Shown here: positions 11,469 to 24,032 of the stretch, in pieces | How positions within the stretch are numbered: position 1 is the stretch's first letter | Layout of the letters: every line of letters begins with the position of its first letter | Origin: Dipteronia dyeriana | Taxonomy: Eukaryota; Streptophyta; Magnoliopsida; Sapindales; Sapindaceae | DNA: 64,000 nt | Reading direction: 5' to 3' | Assembly: GCA_032871835.1 (NCBI GenBank) | Contig: CM065298.1 | Location: 71,824,154-71,888,153, forward strand | The notes under the pieces: generated by a model | What the model was told of the DNA's origin: nothing | What the model saw: the letters and a program-made list of their open reading frames with translations, nothing else | Databases searched by the model: none | Made by a program: the position numbers and the translations under genes

Positions 11469-11699
11469 TGCTTCCTTGTACGTATAGGGATCATCGTCAT
11501 CCAGAAGATTCTCTACAGATTCTCCTAGATCGATGTATCTCTCGGGTTGTCTAACAACCCTCCCACTACAACGAGGTATGGTAGATTGTTGATCTTGTGT
11601 TGGTACGGAACATACAATTGGGCTTGGTTGCTAAACCTCTTGCGAAATTGTATCTCCTAAAAGCTCATTCAGGACAATTCTACTTTTAGGCATAAAATT

Positions 11700-13500
11700 A
11701 TTCATATAGTCCTCTTCCAGAAATTTAACATTTGTCGAAACAAATACTTTAAGATCTGAAGGACTATAAAAATAATATCATTTTGTTCCTTTTAGATACC
11801 CTACAAATATGCATGTTTCTGAACGGGACTCCATCTTTTCTGTCTTTCCTTTTAACACGTGCGCAGGACATCCAAATATCCTCAAGTGTTGTAAACTAGG
11901 CTTTCGCCCGGTCCTCAACTCATGCGGTGTTTTAGGAACCGACTTAGATGGTACATCGTTTAGAATGTACATGGTAGTTCGTAAAGCATATCCCCAAAAA
12001 GAATTAGGGAGCGTTAAATAACTCAACATAGACCTAATCATGTCCCAAAGAGTTCTATTTCTCCTTTCTATCACCCTATTTTGTTGAGGTGTGCCTGGTT
12101 CAGAAAACTGAGAAATTTTCATATTATCAATAAGATATTGTTGAAACTCACCGATAGATATTCTCCACCACGATTAAGGGTGACAAAATTGCCTGTGGGG
12201 ACGGGGACTAGCACTTTTGGGGTGGGGACGGGTTTCAATTTAGTAGAGATGTGGCGGGGATGAGGATAGATAGTCTAACCCGCAATGGGTATAGGGCGGG
12301 GATGGGTTTTATACTCCCCACCCCACCCCGCCCCGCCCTGTCCTGCTTAAAATAATATTTAGTTAAACTACGTAGTTTCAGAGAAAATAAATATATCTAA
12401 AAAAATGAAATATATATAAATACATTAACCCTACCTAACTTTACATATATTTGTTGTTATTTAACATAAAGTGACAATACAAAATACAATTAAAAAACCC
12501 TAGCCGCTAACTGCAACTATAAGTCTTTATTCCACAAACAACTCAAAGTTCACCATTCAAGCTTCAACCTCAAATACAGTAAGTTTTTTATCTTATGATT
12601 AGCTTCATGTTCTTCTACTACAACTGAGCATTCCATATGTATTGAAGAACCAGATTTTAATGAGGTAAAATAAATCATGCATATGAAATCAAATTAAATT
12701 ATTGTTATTCAAATCAGATTGAATACAATTTTTTTTTGTTGGTTTGGAATGTTGTAGAAACCATGTGAGTGAGTGTCAACATCTGGAGGACATGTCAGAT
12801 GAAGTTGATATTACGAAGAGAGAACAAGAGAAATAGATGCAACTATTAGATGATTAACATTATGATTTTCGAACATTTTGACTTCATACTTTATGTTTTT
12901 GTTTGAGAATGATAATTTACTTATGAGAATTAAGTTTACGAGATGTTTTTTAATAGTTTCATCAAATTATTTACTACTTTATATATTTTAACATATTCAG
13001 TGGTTATATATTTGTAATTTTAATAAATAAAAAAATTATAAATGGGGTAAATGGGTGGGGTTGGGGAAAGCAATCCCCGTTGTAACCCGCCCCGCCCCAA
13101 CCCGCTCCATCTAAGGTAGGGGTTTATGAGGGGATGGGTTTTCAAAAAATAAATGGGGTAGGGTGTGGGGAAGGTCACCCCGCCCCGAACCCGCCCCGAA
13201 CCCGCCCTATTGCCATCCCTAACCATGATCAGACCTCAAGATTTTTATGCGTTTCTCAAGCTGATTTTCAACTTCAGCTTTAAATGCTTTAAACATGTCA
13301 AAAGCATGCAACTTATGTCTCATGAGATTAACATAGCCAAATCTTGAGTGATCATTTGTGAAAGTGATGAAGTACTCATATCCACCTCTAGCTTGAATGC
13401 TCGTAGGTCCACACACATCAGTGTGTATCAATCCTAAACATTCGATGGCTCTTGTGCCTTTGGTCGTAAACGACTTTTTGGTCATTTTACCTTCCAAACA
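11700..13500 (-). pseudogene. Copia integrase, split by a hAT-like element
   Basis: The N-terminal half of the core (13497-13230) has CLGLIHTDVCGP with the first Asp and ILRSDHG with the second. The other half (12166-11778) resumes with GGEYL, then [16 protein letters not shown] with the catalytic Glu and the C-terminal [18 protein letters not shown]. The two halves fit together across the 1.05-kb insertion when one copy of its 8-bp duplication is removed. A stop follows KGTK at 11778. Confidence 0.88.
12175..13221. mobile_element. Non-autonomous hAT-like element in the copia integrase
   Basis: Flanked by 8-bp duplications ACCACGAT (12167-12174) and ACCATGAT (13222-13229), one mismatch. The ends are near-inverted: TAAGGGTGACAAAATTGCC on the left, and TAGGGATGGCAATAGGGCG read inward from the right. 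Both subterminal regions (12195-12340 and 13045-13210) are packed with GGGGCGGGG/GGGTGGGG motifs, typical of plant hAT MITEs. The middle is AT-rich with no ORF that I can support as transposase. Confidence 0.85.
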
Positions 13501-14048
13501 AGATTCACAAGTTGGTAGATCATCAACTTTAAGTCACTTAGAGGTCCGTCACTTACCAATTTTTTAATCCTATTAAGGTTAATATGACCTAGGCACAAAT
13601 GCCATAGGTAGGTTTCATCTTTTGATAATTTTACTCTTTTATGATTAGGTTATGTTGATTTCGTGTCTAACAAGTGAGAGATATTTCCATGCAAATAGAA
13701 TAAACCGTTTTCCAATGTATCTTTACAAATAATTTTGTCATTCGTACTAATAATAAAAGCATTATTAAAAGTAACCGAATAACCAAATTTATTTAAACAA
13801 GAAGCTGAAATTAAATTCCTCTTGAATTGAGGTACATAATAAACGTTTATTAAATCTAAATGCCTATAAGAATCTAAACTAATTCTAATATCTCCCACTA
13901 AACTAGCAGACACCAACGCTTCATTGCCTAAACGCAAGTTGGATTCGTTCTCATTAAGCATTCTCATTTCCTTGAACCCATGTAAGGAAAAACAAACATG
14001 ATTAGTGGCTCCAGAGTCTATGATCCAAGAATCCATAGAATCCGCCAA
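13501..14048 (-). pseudogene. Copia protease and pre-integrase region
   Basis: Read from 14048 on the minus strand: WIIDSGATNHVCFSLHGF with the DSGA active-site motif of copia proteases, then YYVPQFKRNLISASCL. The pre-integrase zinc-binding segment lies around 13650-13510 (LWHLCLGHINLNRI-like, partly out of frame). A stop at 13650 separates it from the integrase. Confidence 0.8.
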
Positions 14049-14079
14049 AAAACATGTTTCAAGATAATTAATATTACCT

Positions 14080-14915
14080 TATTTCTTCTTGTCTTCAGAC
14101 TTTGGGCAATTTCTTTTTCAATGTCCCTTTTCACCACAAAGGAAACACTTCCCTTTAATCTTGGTTACTTTCTTTGTCTCCTTCTTTGTAGGTCCTAGTT
14201 GTTTTTTCTTCTGTTGTTTCTTGACCTTCTTACGAGTCTTAACAGAAGCAACTTTACCCACGGTATGAATCTCTTGACCCTTGCCTTTCACAAGATTTTT
14301 TTTCCGCGCTTTGAACATCTTGCATCAGGCCTTGCAAAGTGTATTCCTTATTATTCAAGGTGTAGTCTAACTTGAAATGATCAAAGGAATCCGACAGTGA
14401 GTTGACAATTAAGTCAATTTTGGTCTCACCTTCTATCTCAACGCCATTCACTTCAGCAATGTTGAGATGTGCTATGACTTTCATCATGTGATCTTTCATA
14501 GCCTGTCCGGGTTTCATCCTAAGATTCATAAAAGCAGTCACTGCTCGTCCTAGACCTCATAACAAACATCTCCTCTAGAGACATCATTATATCGGCAGCA
14601 GTCTTCATTCCTTCATGTTGTTGTTGTAACACTAACATCGGAGATGGTGGCCATAATGTAACATTTAGCCATCTCATCAGAAGACTCCCACTGCTGATAC
14701 TCATCTCTTTGCTCCTGAGTAGATTCATTCGTAGGAGTAGGTGGTTTAGAAGTGCACATAACAAACTTATGCTTTTCGGATTGTAATAAAAGCCCAATTT
14801 TCCTTTTCCATGTGACATAATTATCACCAATTAAAGTATTGTCTTTTCGGATGTTGATTAGGTATGGGGTCATGATTTCTGAACAATAACAAAAATTATA
14901 TAAGTAAATAATCAT
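14080..14915 (-). pseudogene. Copia gag
   Basis: Starts near 14880 with MTPYLINI, then DNYVTWKRKIGLLL, and in another frame MKPGQAMKDHMMKVIAHLN and SLSDSFDHFKLDY, typical of copia gag (UBN2 region). A zinc knuckle CFLCGEKGH at 14118 is followed by TGA where Trp is expected and then KRNCP, which completes the CX2CX4HX4C pattern. Two frameshifts are also present. Confidence 0.82.
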
Positions 14916-16293
14916 GATAAAGCACTTTTGAATATTTATCTTGAATTAAATGAAATAATTCAATCGTAAAAATCCAACGGTGATCCAACACCCATAAATA
15001 TCATGCCTCATTTGGGAGTTCACAATATTTACTAGTTGGACTAGACTCCACCTAATTGTTAACATAACAACCAACGTTTTCAATTTTAGCCTTGTGATTT
15101 TATTAACAAGAACTCTTAAGAGGATATTAATAAACTCACATTGAGTGTATTATCAAGTTATCGACCTTCAATATAATCCCTCATGAATATCCATCCTTTG
15201 GGAGTAGATATCATTTAGGCTAATTGTCTAGTCTAGTCTATACTTGTAAAAAAGTATCTTGCTAAATTCCATTCATGAATACCTCTTGGGAGGTTATTAC
15301 ACAAAACATAAAGGTCAACTAAACTTGGAGGCCGCAGGTGTTCCAAAACATCTTCTCCCACTCTATTGTTTAAGGCGTGTGATCGAATTCCAAAGAATGA
15401 TTTACCAAGTTATCTAGACGCCAATTTAGATACCTAAATCATTCTATGCGTGTTCATACCAAAAGATATATATGAGTGACACTCATATTCTATATGACAT
15501 GTTATTAAACAATGACAAACATTGCAATATTTACAACAAATATAAATAGCTTCAATTTTGATCCATCCTAGAAAAGCAAGTAAATTACATGTCTTGGAAT
15601 ACAAAAAAAAAAACTCATTTCTTGGCGAACAAGTCTTCAAACGACCTTCGTCGTCCAGACTCTCTCGGCTGCCTCCCATGGGCGTGCCCACCCTTGACCC
15701 TTACCCATGGGCGTGCGCACCCTTGACCCTTACCCATGGGTGTGCGCATGCCACAAACCCATAAAGGGATGCCATGCGCAGCCCATGGCTTCCAAAGGGT
15801 TGCCGTGCGTAGCCCATGCCACAACAAACGTGGTCGCGTGCTCTTCGCACGCACGTTTGTTGCTACGGCTCGCACGATCCCAAACTTGTTCCGATTGCTC
15901 CCAATTCTTCAAACCTTCAAGTCTTCGAAACTTGAGTGTATTACAGAAGAATTATAAATAAAAATACTGCAGTTTGTTTTTATTACAACAACAAAATAAA
16001 AAGAAATACTTAGCAACTACCAAGAAAGAAATTATAGCGATGATAGACCACCCTTCTTGTTACAATCCCAAAACAAAATACATTGAAATTCTAGGACCAA
16101 AATTGAGCAACAATAATCCACATATAAAACATATATATATATATATATATAACCATACATTCCAATGTAAATATATATGTGAATACCTAGAGTGACATCT
16201 GTTTCTAAAACATGCATATATACAGTATAAAGAAAAAGATTCACGAACACATACATCAATTAATAAAGGGTACAATCTGGCTCTAATACCAAC
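14916..16293 (-). other. Copia leader and primer-binding site
   Basis: The primer-binding site lies at about 16280-16292. On the minus strand it reads TTGGTATTAGAGC, one base from the TGGTATCAGAGC common in copia elements primed by initiator tRNA-Met. The leader to gag is about 1.4 kb. At about 15677-15745 it has two and a half copies of a 29-bp repeat based on CATGGGCGTGCGCACCCTTG, inside a GC-rich block (15640-15890). AT runs occur at about 16131-16150. No coding sequence is supported. Confidence 0.7.
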
Positions 16294-18707
16294 TTTAGGG
16301 AAAATAAAACACACGCAGCGGAAGCATGAGAAAATTTATTAAAAATTAGGGTTTGCGTATAAATAAAATTTTTCTCTTTGACTAACAAGAACCTTAACCC
16401 TAGATTAATTGATGTATATAAAAGGTGTCGTACATTTTTCTCGTGACGATTGAACAAGCGTCAAATTAAATCCGCAAGATCTTCCAATCCAATCACGAAC
16501 GTGAATCACCTAGGAGTGTGGACTCCCTTTCCTTAAATTGTATAATTGAGGATGTAAACAAACAAAATCTTTTTCTTTGTTAGTTGTTAGTTACAATTAC
16601 CCTCTAAGATAAAAATCGTAGAACGTTCGGTCACTTGTGAATTATCAATCTAATTGATTGAAACTCGCGTGAACCCAATTTGATTTTGTACACAAAACCC
16701 TTTTGATGTAAAGGATACATGTGTACTATCAAAAACAAAAACGTTCTCTTTTTCTCTTTTCTCCTTGGCCGAATTCTACACCCTATATCTATGAGTTGAT
16801 CGAATTTTGTCTAAAGCAAAAACTAAATTTTTCTCCTTCAAAATTCTCTCTTGCTAGGCCAAATTCTCTTCTTAAAAATTGTTTAGCTTGGCCGAAATTC
16901 CTCCCATAGAAAACCTTAGAGCTGGCCAAAATTTCCAAACATATATATATATATATATATGATCATAAGTCCTCTCCTAAGAAGGATTTACTTGGTTGAC
17001 AAGAATCCTTTCCTTAGGTGGATTTATTTGGTAGTTAAGAATCCTTTTTTAAAAGGAATTCTATCCTCCTCTTATATATACATAGCTGGCCGAAATTTCA
17101 CTTAAATTAATTAGGAGACTTAATTCTTTTCCTAAGAAGGATTTACTTGGTAGTTAATAATCTTTCCTTAGGTGGATTTACTTGGTGGTTAAGAATCCTT
17201 TTTCAAAAAGGAATTCTATCCTACACCAAGACTCCTAATCCAACTCAATAGTGTATTTATAACCATATTAAAGACTTCCTAATTATATTAGATAAAAAAT
17301 TACTTTTATTTTCTACTTATCATATATAGACTTTATATTAATTATACTACCAACAATAGTATAGTTTTAGGAGACCATCTTCTACTAGAATTTTTTTTTT
17401 TACTTTTAATTAAATAATTAATTAATCACTAAATTGATTAATTTCTATTTAATTAAATAATAAAATAATATAATATAATTAAGCTATTCTAAATAGCCTT
17501 GCCGCTCAAACCATATATATGAGCCAATAGATTATTTTCTTATATTATTAAATCCAATTGACCTTTATAAGAAGTCCATATGTGAACTAGACCCATGCCT
17601 CAATATAATTATAGATGGACCCCTAAATTGGTCCAGTAGAATATATCAAGTGATCCATGCAATCGTGTGGATTGGGGATCTTGGCGGGCTATCTAGATTT
17701 AAGATCCAATAGACACAACCCAATCACAATCAATAAATGATTCAATTATGTCCGATCTATTAAATTTTAGTTCATTCCACTAAATAACTAAAATTGAACT
17801 CTTAAATAAAGATAGAATAAGTTTATGTTACTCATTCATACCCTATAAAACCTAATTCGAGAAAGTGTATCCCCGTGAAGAATACTAGTAATCGTCAAGA
17901 GCTTATAAACCGCCTGTAGCTCTCCAAGTTACCATATTTACTCATATAACCACATTTTGAACTTAGATATTTTGACTTGTCCAGAAGCCATGTTTCAATA
18001 GACACTATTGAAAACTTAACGTTAAGATTTAATATCCAATACCTCAAAACACTCATATGATGATATTCTACTCTCATTTAATAAATGGAGCCACGATATC
18101 CATATCTATAAATGAAGTCCTCTATCGATTAATAAATGAATACCACCAAACTATCAAGGATAGACTATGCTATATAATCGTACTCATTGATCGCTCAAAT
18201 GATAACATTTGCAACCATAAGTCCATCATTTATCTCAGGATTGAGATAGACTCTCCGATTATCTTCAAATGAAAATTTTTATCCATTGACGGTTCTAGAT
18301 AAAGTATTTCATTATGATCCAATTCAATACACCCAGTGCACTAGATTCTTTTGCCCAAAAACACCACACTTTGATGATTTTAGACTCATCATAACACATT
18401 TGATCCCACTCAAATGTTAGCAAAAGAATCAACAACTTTGACAAGATAAAGGCACACAACCTTTTATCTTAAGGTGTGAATATTATTCAAGACTAACTAA
18501 AGAATTGTGTCTATCTCATACATATCTAGATGTATGAACAATTCTTCCTTTCTCATAGTCTTTTGACCTTATGATTATTTACTTTTGACAATTATAATAA
18601 TTAAACTATAAATGCTATAAGATTTGTTAAACTAGAAATCATTTTACTAATATGAATAGATTGTTAAATACATTATTACACCCTTGCTATCGAGTATAAT
18701 CCCAACA
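16294..18707 (-). repeat. 5' LTR of the copia element
   Basis: About 2.4 kb. The plus-strand right end is CCCAACA (minus start TGTTGGG). The other end, TTTAGGG, aligns with TGTAGAG of the 3' LTR. The last 530 bp match the truncated 3' LTR. A duplicated block based on TAAGAAGGATTTACTTGGT and GGAATTCTATCCT occurs at about 16970-17072 and 17120-17225. The remainder is AT-rich without ORFs. Such a long LTR is at the upper end for copia elements, so a nested insertion inside it cannot be excluded. Confidence 0.75.
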
Positions 18708-18712
18708 CTTTA

Positions 18713-20056
18713 GACACAAAACTCTTTTTCCAAAAGGCCAATATGTCTTCAACCTTCTTGATTATCGGGAGCCACAATGCTTCCCTAGCTGAATTCCCAC
18801 CAAGTGGCAATCCTAGATATGTCATAGGCAAGAAGGACAATTTACACCTAAAAGCAGTTGCCCATAAATCATTTCTTGTAGATTTCTTACCAATTTTCAC
18901 GAGAGACGACTTATGAAAATTGATTTTCAGTCCAGACACCAACTCAAAGCACCTCAATATCTGTTTGACATTTATAAGGGACTCCATATATGGCTCAATA
19001 AATAAAAAAGCATCATCCGTGAATTGAAGATGTGTTAGATGCAACTGATCATTCTGAAAGACTATACCCCTGATCTAACCCTGTAACCTGACTTTTTCAA
19101 ACAGGTGGCTAAGCACCTCTACTGCCAAGTTGAACAAAAATAGGGATAACGGATATCCCTGCCTTAGTCCTCTATCCATTGAAAACTCTTTCGATGGGCT
19201 CCCATTAATTAATACTGACAATAAAGGAGAGGAAACACAACTCTTAATCCAATCAATCCACATTACCCCGAAACCCATCGAATTGAGCACCTTATACAAT
19301 AAATCATGGCAAACACTATCGTATGCCTTCTCGAAATCCAACTTCAAAAGAATACCACCCGATTCTGATTTCTTCCAAGAATGTATCACCTCCTCGGTTA
19401 TCACAAAACTGTCAACAATTTGCCGGCCACTCACAAAAGCCATCTGAAACGGACTAATGATCTTGTCCATTACCTTTTTTAACCTATTCGCGAGAACTTT
19501 TGCTAAAAATTTATAGGCAGCTCCCACCAAACTAATAGGTCGATAATCTTTTAAATGCACAGGGTTAGCTTTCTTAGGTACCAAAGCAATAAAAGTTCTA
19601 TTCACATGCTTTACCACTGATTCATCCTTGTGAAATTCCTCCAAGAATCCCATGAAATCTCCCAGATTGATCTAATAAAATTTAAATTTAAACCGTCCGG
19701 CCCTGGAGCTTTATTCCCGTCACAATTGTCTAAGGCCTCCCACACCTCTTCTACCGAAAATATTCCTTCCAAAGTTGCACTCTCCGACAATTTCGTAACT
19801 TCGAGCCCATGGAAACTAAGATTAAAATTATTAACAAGCTGAAAATGATTTTTAAAAAATCCAAAAACACCTTCTTTACTTCAGTCGGTCCCTCAAGCAA
19901 CCTATTCCTAATACAAATTACGCTTATATAGTTCTTTTTCCTTCTCAGGTTAGATATGATATGAAAGTACCTGGTATTGCAATCCCCTTCCTTTAACCAC
20001 TTGACCCTGGACCATTGCCTCCATTTCTGTTCTTCTCGACGGATCTGTGCCCACAA
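18713..20056 (-). pseudogene. LINE ORF2 reverse transcriptase
   Basis: Minus strand. WAQIRREEQKWRQWSRVKWL and GDCNTRYFH precede the RT. RT blocks: FIALVPKKANP, DYRPISLVGAAYK, LKKVMDKIISPFQMAFVSGR, LKLDFEKAYDSV (first catalytic Asp), GLRQGYPLSLFLFNLAVE, then FTDDAFLF in place of FADD (catalytic Asp pair kept). Frameshifts near 19750, 19660 and 19050. The coding sequence ends at the copia target site inside FWKKSFVSK and resumes at 9474. Confidence 0.9.
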
Positions 20057-20270
20057 TCTTCAGTAGACACTCTTTCCTTTTCTACCTCAGATCATCAGAC
20101 CAACCGACCACTACAGCATTTTTCTCGATCACCGTTAATACTTTATCAAGCTTTTTCAATTGCTTCCCCCTAGCCATTTCTTCTTTAACCCATGTTTTCA
20201 TTAATTTCTTTACTGCCTTTGATTTTTGACATAAGGCAATACTAAAGGAACCCCTGCTAATTGTTTTCGA

Positions 20271-21101
20271 CTAAGAATCATGGACTGCTCGCATCTTCTC
20301 CTTACATTCCAGCCACCCATTTTGGAAGCGGAAAGGCTTTGGACCCCAATCCTCTCTAGGCTCACCTAACAAAACCGGGTTATGATCCGATAAGCTTCTG
20401 CTCAGCCCTTTCTGTATAATAGAAGGAAACCAAGATAAAAACTCTGGAGAACAGAGAAATCTATCGAGTCTTGCCCAAGAACCGACCTCCCTATTATTTG
20501 TCCATGTAAAAGCCATACCTTGTAAAGGCAAATCCACAACCCTTGCCGCATCTATAAAACCTTTGAAGTTGCGCATTGAACCAACATTACCAATGCCACC
20601 AACCCTCTCATTCTGATCCAAAACCGTGTTAAAATCACCGCCAATCACCCAAATTCCAGGCAGAGAGATTTGAGCATTAAGGATATACTGACATAACCCC
20701 ATTCTTTCCTCTTCCTTATTAGCAGCATATACGTTGCAGAACCTGACCTCCTTTTTAATCTTTAGTAACATCCCAGATACAATGATACAGCGATCATTAG
20801 TAATACAATTCGATACTGCAAAAACCTCATCATCCCACAATGACAATAGGCCTCCCGCAGAACTGATCAGATCCACCCCAACACCTTTGGTTAACAGAGA
20901 ACTACCCAGATACTTTAACGTTCTATAGTCAAAGTGCTTCAATTTTGTTTCTTGTAAAAATAGCAAGAACGGCTTATGGATGTTAACAATGTTTTTGACA
21001 GCTCTACATTTTTCTGGTCTCCCAAGACCTCTTATGTTCAAAGATAAGATAGACATAGGGAAAGTAAAATCCGGTCTTACCAGGACCAGCCGTGAACTCA
21101 A
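20271..21101 (-). pseudogene. LINE ORF2 AP-like endonuclease
   Basis: The natural start is probably the Met of MSILSLNIRGLGRPEK at about 21056. FLQETKL carries the Glu, WVIGGDFNTV the Asp/Asn pair, GMAFTWTNNR the late motif and SLSDHNPVLL the catalytic Asp-His. This is the endonuclease/exonuclease/phosphatase fold that nicks target DNA at T-rich sites during LINE insertion. The frame is open to 20271, then breaks before the RT. Confidence 0.9.
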
Positions 21102-21109
21102 TGAAGAGC

Positions 21110-23138
21110 TCTGAAGCTTTCTTCATCCTCTATCACCCTCTTCCAGATTTCTTCTGAAGCAGCATCCTCTTTTCCGTTGAAATCAAAGCCTAATCAGACA
21201 CCCAACTCTATCACCTTAGCAACCTCTTTACAAAGTAATTGCTAATATTTCCTCTCATTAGTCGCTACCAAGTTAGGTTGCTCCAAACTACCTTTAAATG
21301 ATGACTTTTGCTTTTTTGATTGCACATAATCGGGGATACAATGAGCATTTGATATATCGTTTCAAGTCACCATCCCATGCCTTTTACAGGCACTACGACC
21401 AAATCCTCCCGCCTTGGACTCCTTGATGTTACTGTAATTGATAGATTTCTCACCTCCATTGTTGAGTAAATTCTGAGTATCAGAGATGTGAGACACAGAA
21501 TTTTCTAAAGATCCATTAAGTCGGGCTGGATCCGAAAAAGACCTGGGCTGCACTTCACACGCTGAGTCAAGGCCCATCAAGTTAGATTGATCCGCTGCAT
21601 GTAGACCCTTCTCAGTGCCTATATAGTCCACTTGGGCAGGTCCACATCCCAAGTCTATAGTTATCTTTCCACCCAACATATTTCTAACATCCCTATTCAC
21701 AATATCCTTACTACGAGAATCATTAGTTGAATATACACCCTCGTTAGCATCTTCAAAAGAGGAGGATCCACTCTCACTTTGATCATTCTTCAGGGCCGAA
21801 TCCGAAGCGTCACCATTAACCCCTTTCCCATTCACCATCTTAGTAACTTTAGTCCTTAATGGTAACTTTTCGTTTGCCTCCCTATCATTGGCCTTTCTGC
21901 CCTTTTATGTTGATAACACCAAATTTGCATTATTACTAATCTGTTCCCTATGCAACCAAGGCGGCTTGAACTTATTATCACCAGACCTTTTCTTTTCCTC
22001 TTCATCTTCTAACTCTGACTCGGAACATCCCCTGCAATTACTAACAGCCATTCCTGACCCAGAACTTGTGACACCTTTGCAAACTCCCCAGTCCAAACCA
22101 AGCCACCTCAAAATCGACTTGAATTTTATTGGTTCAGTAACTTCCTTTGCACAAACTGAAAAGGTTTTTCTTTTCGAAACCACTTTGACTGCCTCTGGAC
22201 ACTTGCGCCCAAATGGAATCAGCACCAGAACTCTGCCATTAGCCAGAGTGCTTCTGTCTAAAGTTTCTTCCTCAACGAACAATGTTTCTCCCACAGCCCA
22301 ACCCAACCCAACCTCTTGAACAAGTCCTCTCCCTAGTAATCCAAAGGAATGCCGGTAAATTCAACCCAAGCAAGCCTAGCTTGTGCAATGATGGCAGGCG
22401 ACCAATCACATACGGAAGAAAAAAATCCTTCCCATAGTTCTTTACTGTGCTTAAAGATCTCCCTATCTTTAACTGAACAGAATAGCCATAACACATTCTT
22501 GTCCCCTAAATAATAAAAGGTGAAGAATATCTGTTTATTCAACATACCTTGAACAACTGATGATATATCCGTAAAGGACTTTAAGACCCCCACCAAACTG
22601 AAGTTCAACCAGCTAGAATCGACATTGGACTCATCCCAATGCACCGTCTCCACCCTTTTTTACTCAGAGCGATTCATCTTTATCTGATCTCGAACTGAGT
22701 CTTCCATTTCCTTATTACTAACTACGTTTTTCTCATTAGGACCTTTCCTACCTGTTGGAACCTTGACCACCGCTGCGTAAGACAAATCTGCTCGGACATT
22801 TATGAGATTGGCCACAGAAGCTGCCTTTTCCTTCTTCTTCCACTGAACAAAAGCATGTTGTCTCTTTCCGTCTTTCCAATCCAGATTAGCCACTTTGGAT
22901 AATATGGCCCACCCATACACGTGCATACCATTAGTAAGCTTCGCAACTCTCTTTGCTTTATTATCTAATGAGGCAAAACGAACAAAAGCAAACTTATTTC
23001 TTCTAAACTTTAGAAAAGGAGACAGATAGAGATCTCTGACAAGACCAAAAGCCTTAAAAATGCCCCATAGTCCTTTCTCATCTACAACCTATTCAAATTA
23101 CCCACATAGATTGAGACTAAGTTTGACCTAAAATCCAT
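21110..23138 (-). pseudogene. LINE ORF1: RRM, DUF4283-like region, Ser/Asn-rich tail
   Basis: The likely ATG is at 23138-23136. An RRM follows: SIYVGNLN (RNP2) at about 23115 and KFAFVRFASLDNKA (RNP1) near 23000, with two frame breaks between. The middle (22653-22333) has EVHWDES-like and WVEFTGIPLDYWG-type sequence of the DUF4283 region seen in plant LINE ORF1. The C-terminal part (21838-21362) is Ser/Asn/Asp-rich and polar. The protein would bind the LINE RNA. Several stops and frameshifts make it non-functional. Confidence 0.78.
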
Positions 23139-23225
23139 GCTTCCTACCGACGACTTAGATCGGGATCCCCTCTTGCGCTCTCCCCTCTCATTTTTTGACT
23201 TTTTAAGTATTAATTATGGGTTTAT

Positions 23226-24032
23226 ATTTGATTGATTTCATGAATTTTATCTTCTTTTTTTTCTCCCAGATCAGGTCTTGTTTATAATTTTGCTACTGCC
23301 CAATTCACAAATAGAGAAAATTTATTTTTTTTTTTTTTTAGCTGAAAGTACACGAAAACATTTTTAGAATAAAAAAGGCACTTGTTTTTTGTAAAAAAAA
23401 ATATACATACTAGTTACTAATACTTTTATAAAAGAAACTGTTCTTTGAAATCAGAAAATACTAAAAAACAAGAGTTCAAAAAAAATAAAAAAATTATGAC
23501 AGAGCCTTTTTATGGGCATAGCATTACCTTATTAATTTGAGTTCTTTTAGCATCAAATGTTGATTTTTTTTTTTTTTGAAATTGCCCCTGCTAAAGAGAC
23601 GTGAGTTCTATGTTCAATGAGTTTTGATTTTTTTTACTTTCAAATTTCTAGGGTTTGTGGTTTGACCAACTTGTGGGAACAAATTGAGAGAGAAACCGAT
23701 TGGAATATAAAATCAAAACAAGTTTTGCGTTTAGTTGGGTTTTAGTTTTTAAAACTGGTTTTGTGTTTGATTTAATATTGTTTCGTTTAATCTTCAAATG
23801 AGAGTATTTTGTTTGTTTCAAGATTTGATCTTTCAAATGCGAGTTTTGGTTTGTTTTTAGATTTTTGTTGTATGTGATGTGAATTTGTTGTTGTATTTCG
23901 ATTGGAGTTAGGGATTTAGAGTTTGTATTTGTGTTGTGAAATGGATTGGAATATGGAGATTTTTTCTAGTATTAGTTATTAGCCGTGTTCTTGTTGTAAT
24001 TTATCTAGACTTATTTGCAACTCTTCTGATAT
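23226..24032. other. Unassigned AT-rich sequence
   Basis: Between the LINE and the first Tourist-like MITE. It has long T and A runs and a less biased stretch (about 23640-23990) with repeated GGTTTTGTGTTTGAT-like phrases. There is no ORF above about 60 codons that resembles a known protein and no recognisable element ends. Confidence 0.5.

Larger units (their letters stand above)
9475..18707 (-). mobile_element. Ty1/copia retrotransposon inserted in the LINE
   Basis: Flanked by CTTTA at 9470-9474 and 18708-18712. On the minus strand the 5' LTR starts TGTTGGG at 18707 and the 3' LTR ends TCTCTACA at 9475. Order on the minus strand is LTR, primer-binding site, leader, gag, protease, integrase, RT, RNase H, LTR: the copia order. 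All coding parts have stops or frameshifts. The 3' LTR keeps only its last 530 bp of about 2.4 kb and joins directly to RNase H, so about 1.9 kb of LTR plus the RNase H tail and polypurine tract are gone. A 1.05-kb hAT-like element interrupts the integrase. Confidence 0.92.
7374..23225 (-). mobile_element. Full-length L1-type LINE (BNR-like), interrupted by a copia element
   Basis: Identical 15-bp target duplications TAATTATGGGTTTAT lie at 7374-7388 and 23211-23225. On the minus strand the order is ORF1 with RRM (from 23138), ORF2 endonuclease (21101), reverse transcriptase (20056 down to 18713), then the copia insertion, then the RT C-terminal region, zinc-binding zf-RVT and RNase H (to 7703). 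Removing the copia element and one 5-bp duplication leaves about 6.6 kb, a normal full length. The reading frame resumes across the insertion (FWKKSFVSK before it, GRLVLIKMVLSSLP after it). An RRM in ORF1 is the hallmark of the BNR-type L1 subclade described in plants. Both ORFs carry stops and frameshifts, so it is inactive. The 3' tail next to 7389 is A-rich on the minus strand but short. Confidence 0.92.

Noticed and set aside
16827..18700. Separate element inside the long copia LTR
   Set aside because: No internal target duplication or element ends found, and the TGTTGGG end with a matching CTTTA duplication supports one long LTR.
19130..20928. Plus-strand ORFs inside the LINE (19130-19447, 19630-19842, 20734-20928)
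   Set aside because: Complementary to LINE RT and endonuclease coding sequence.
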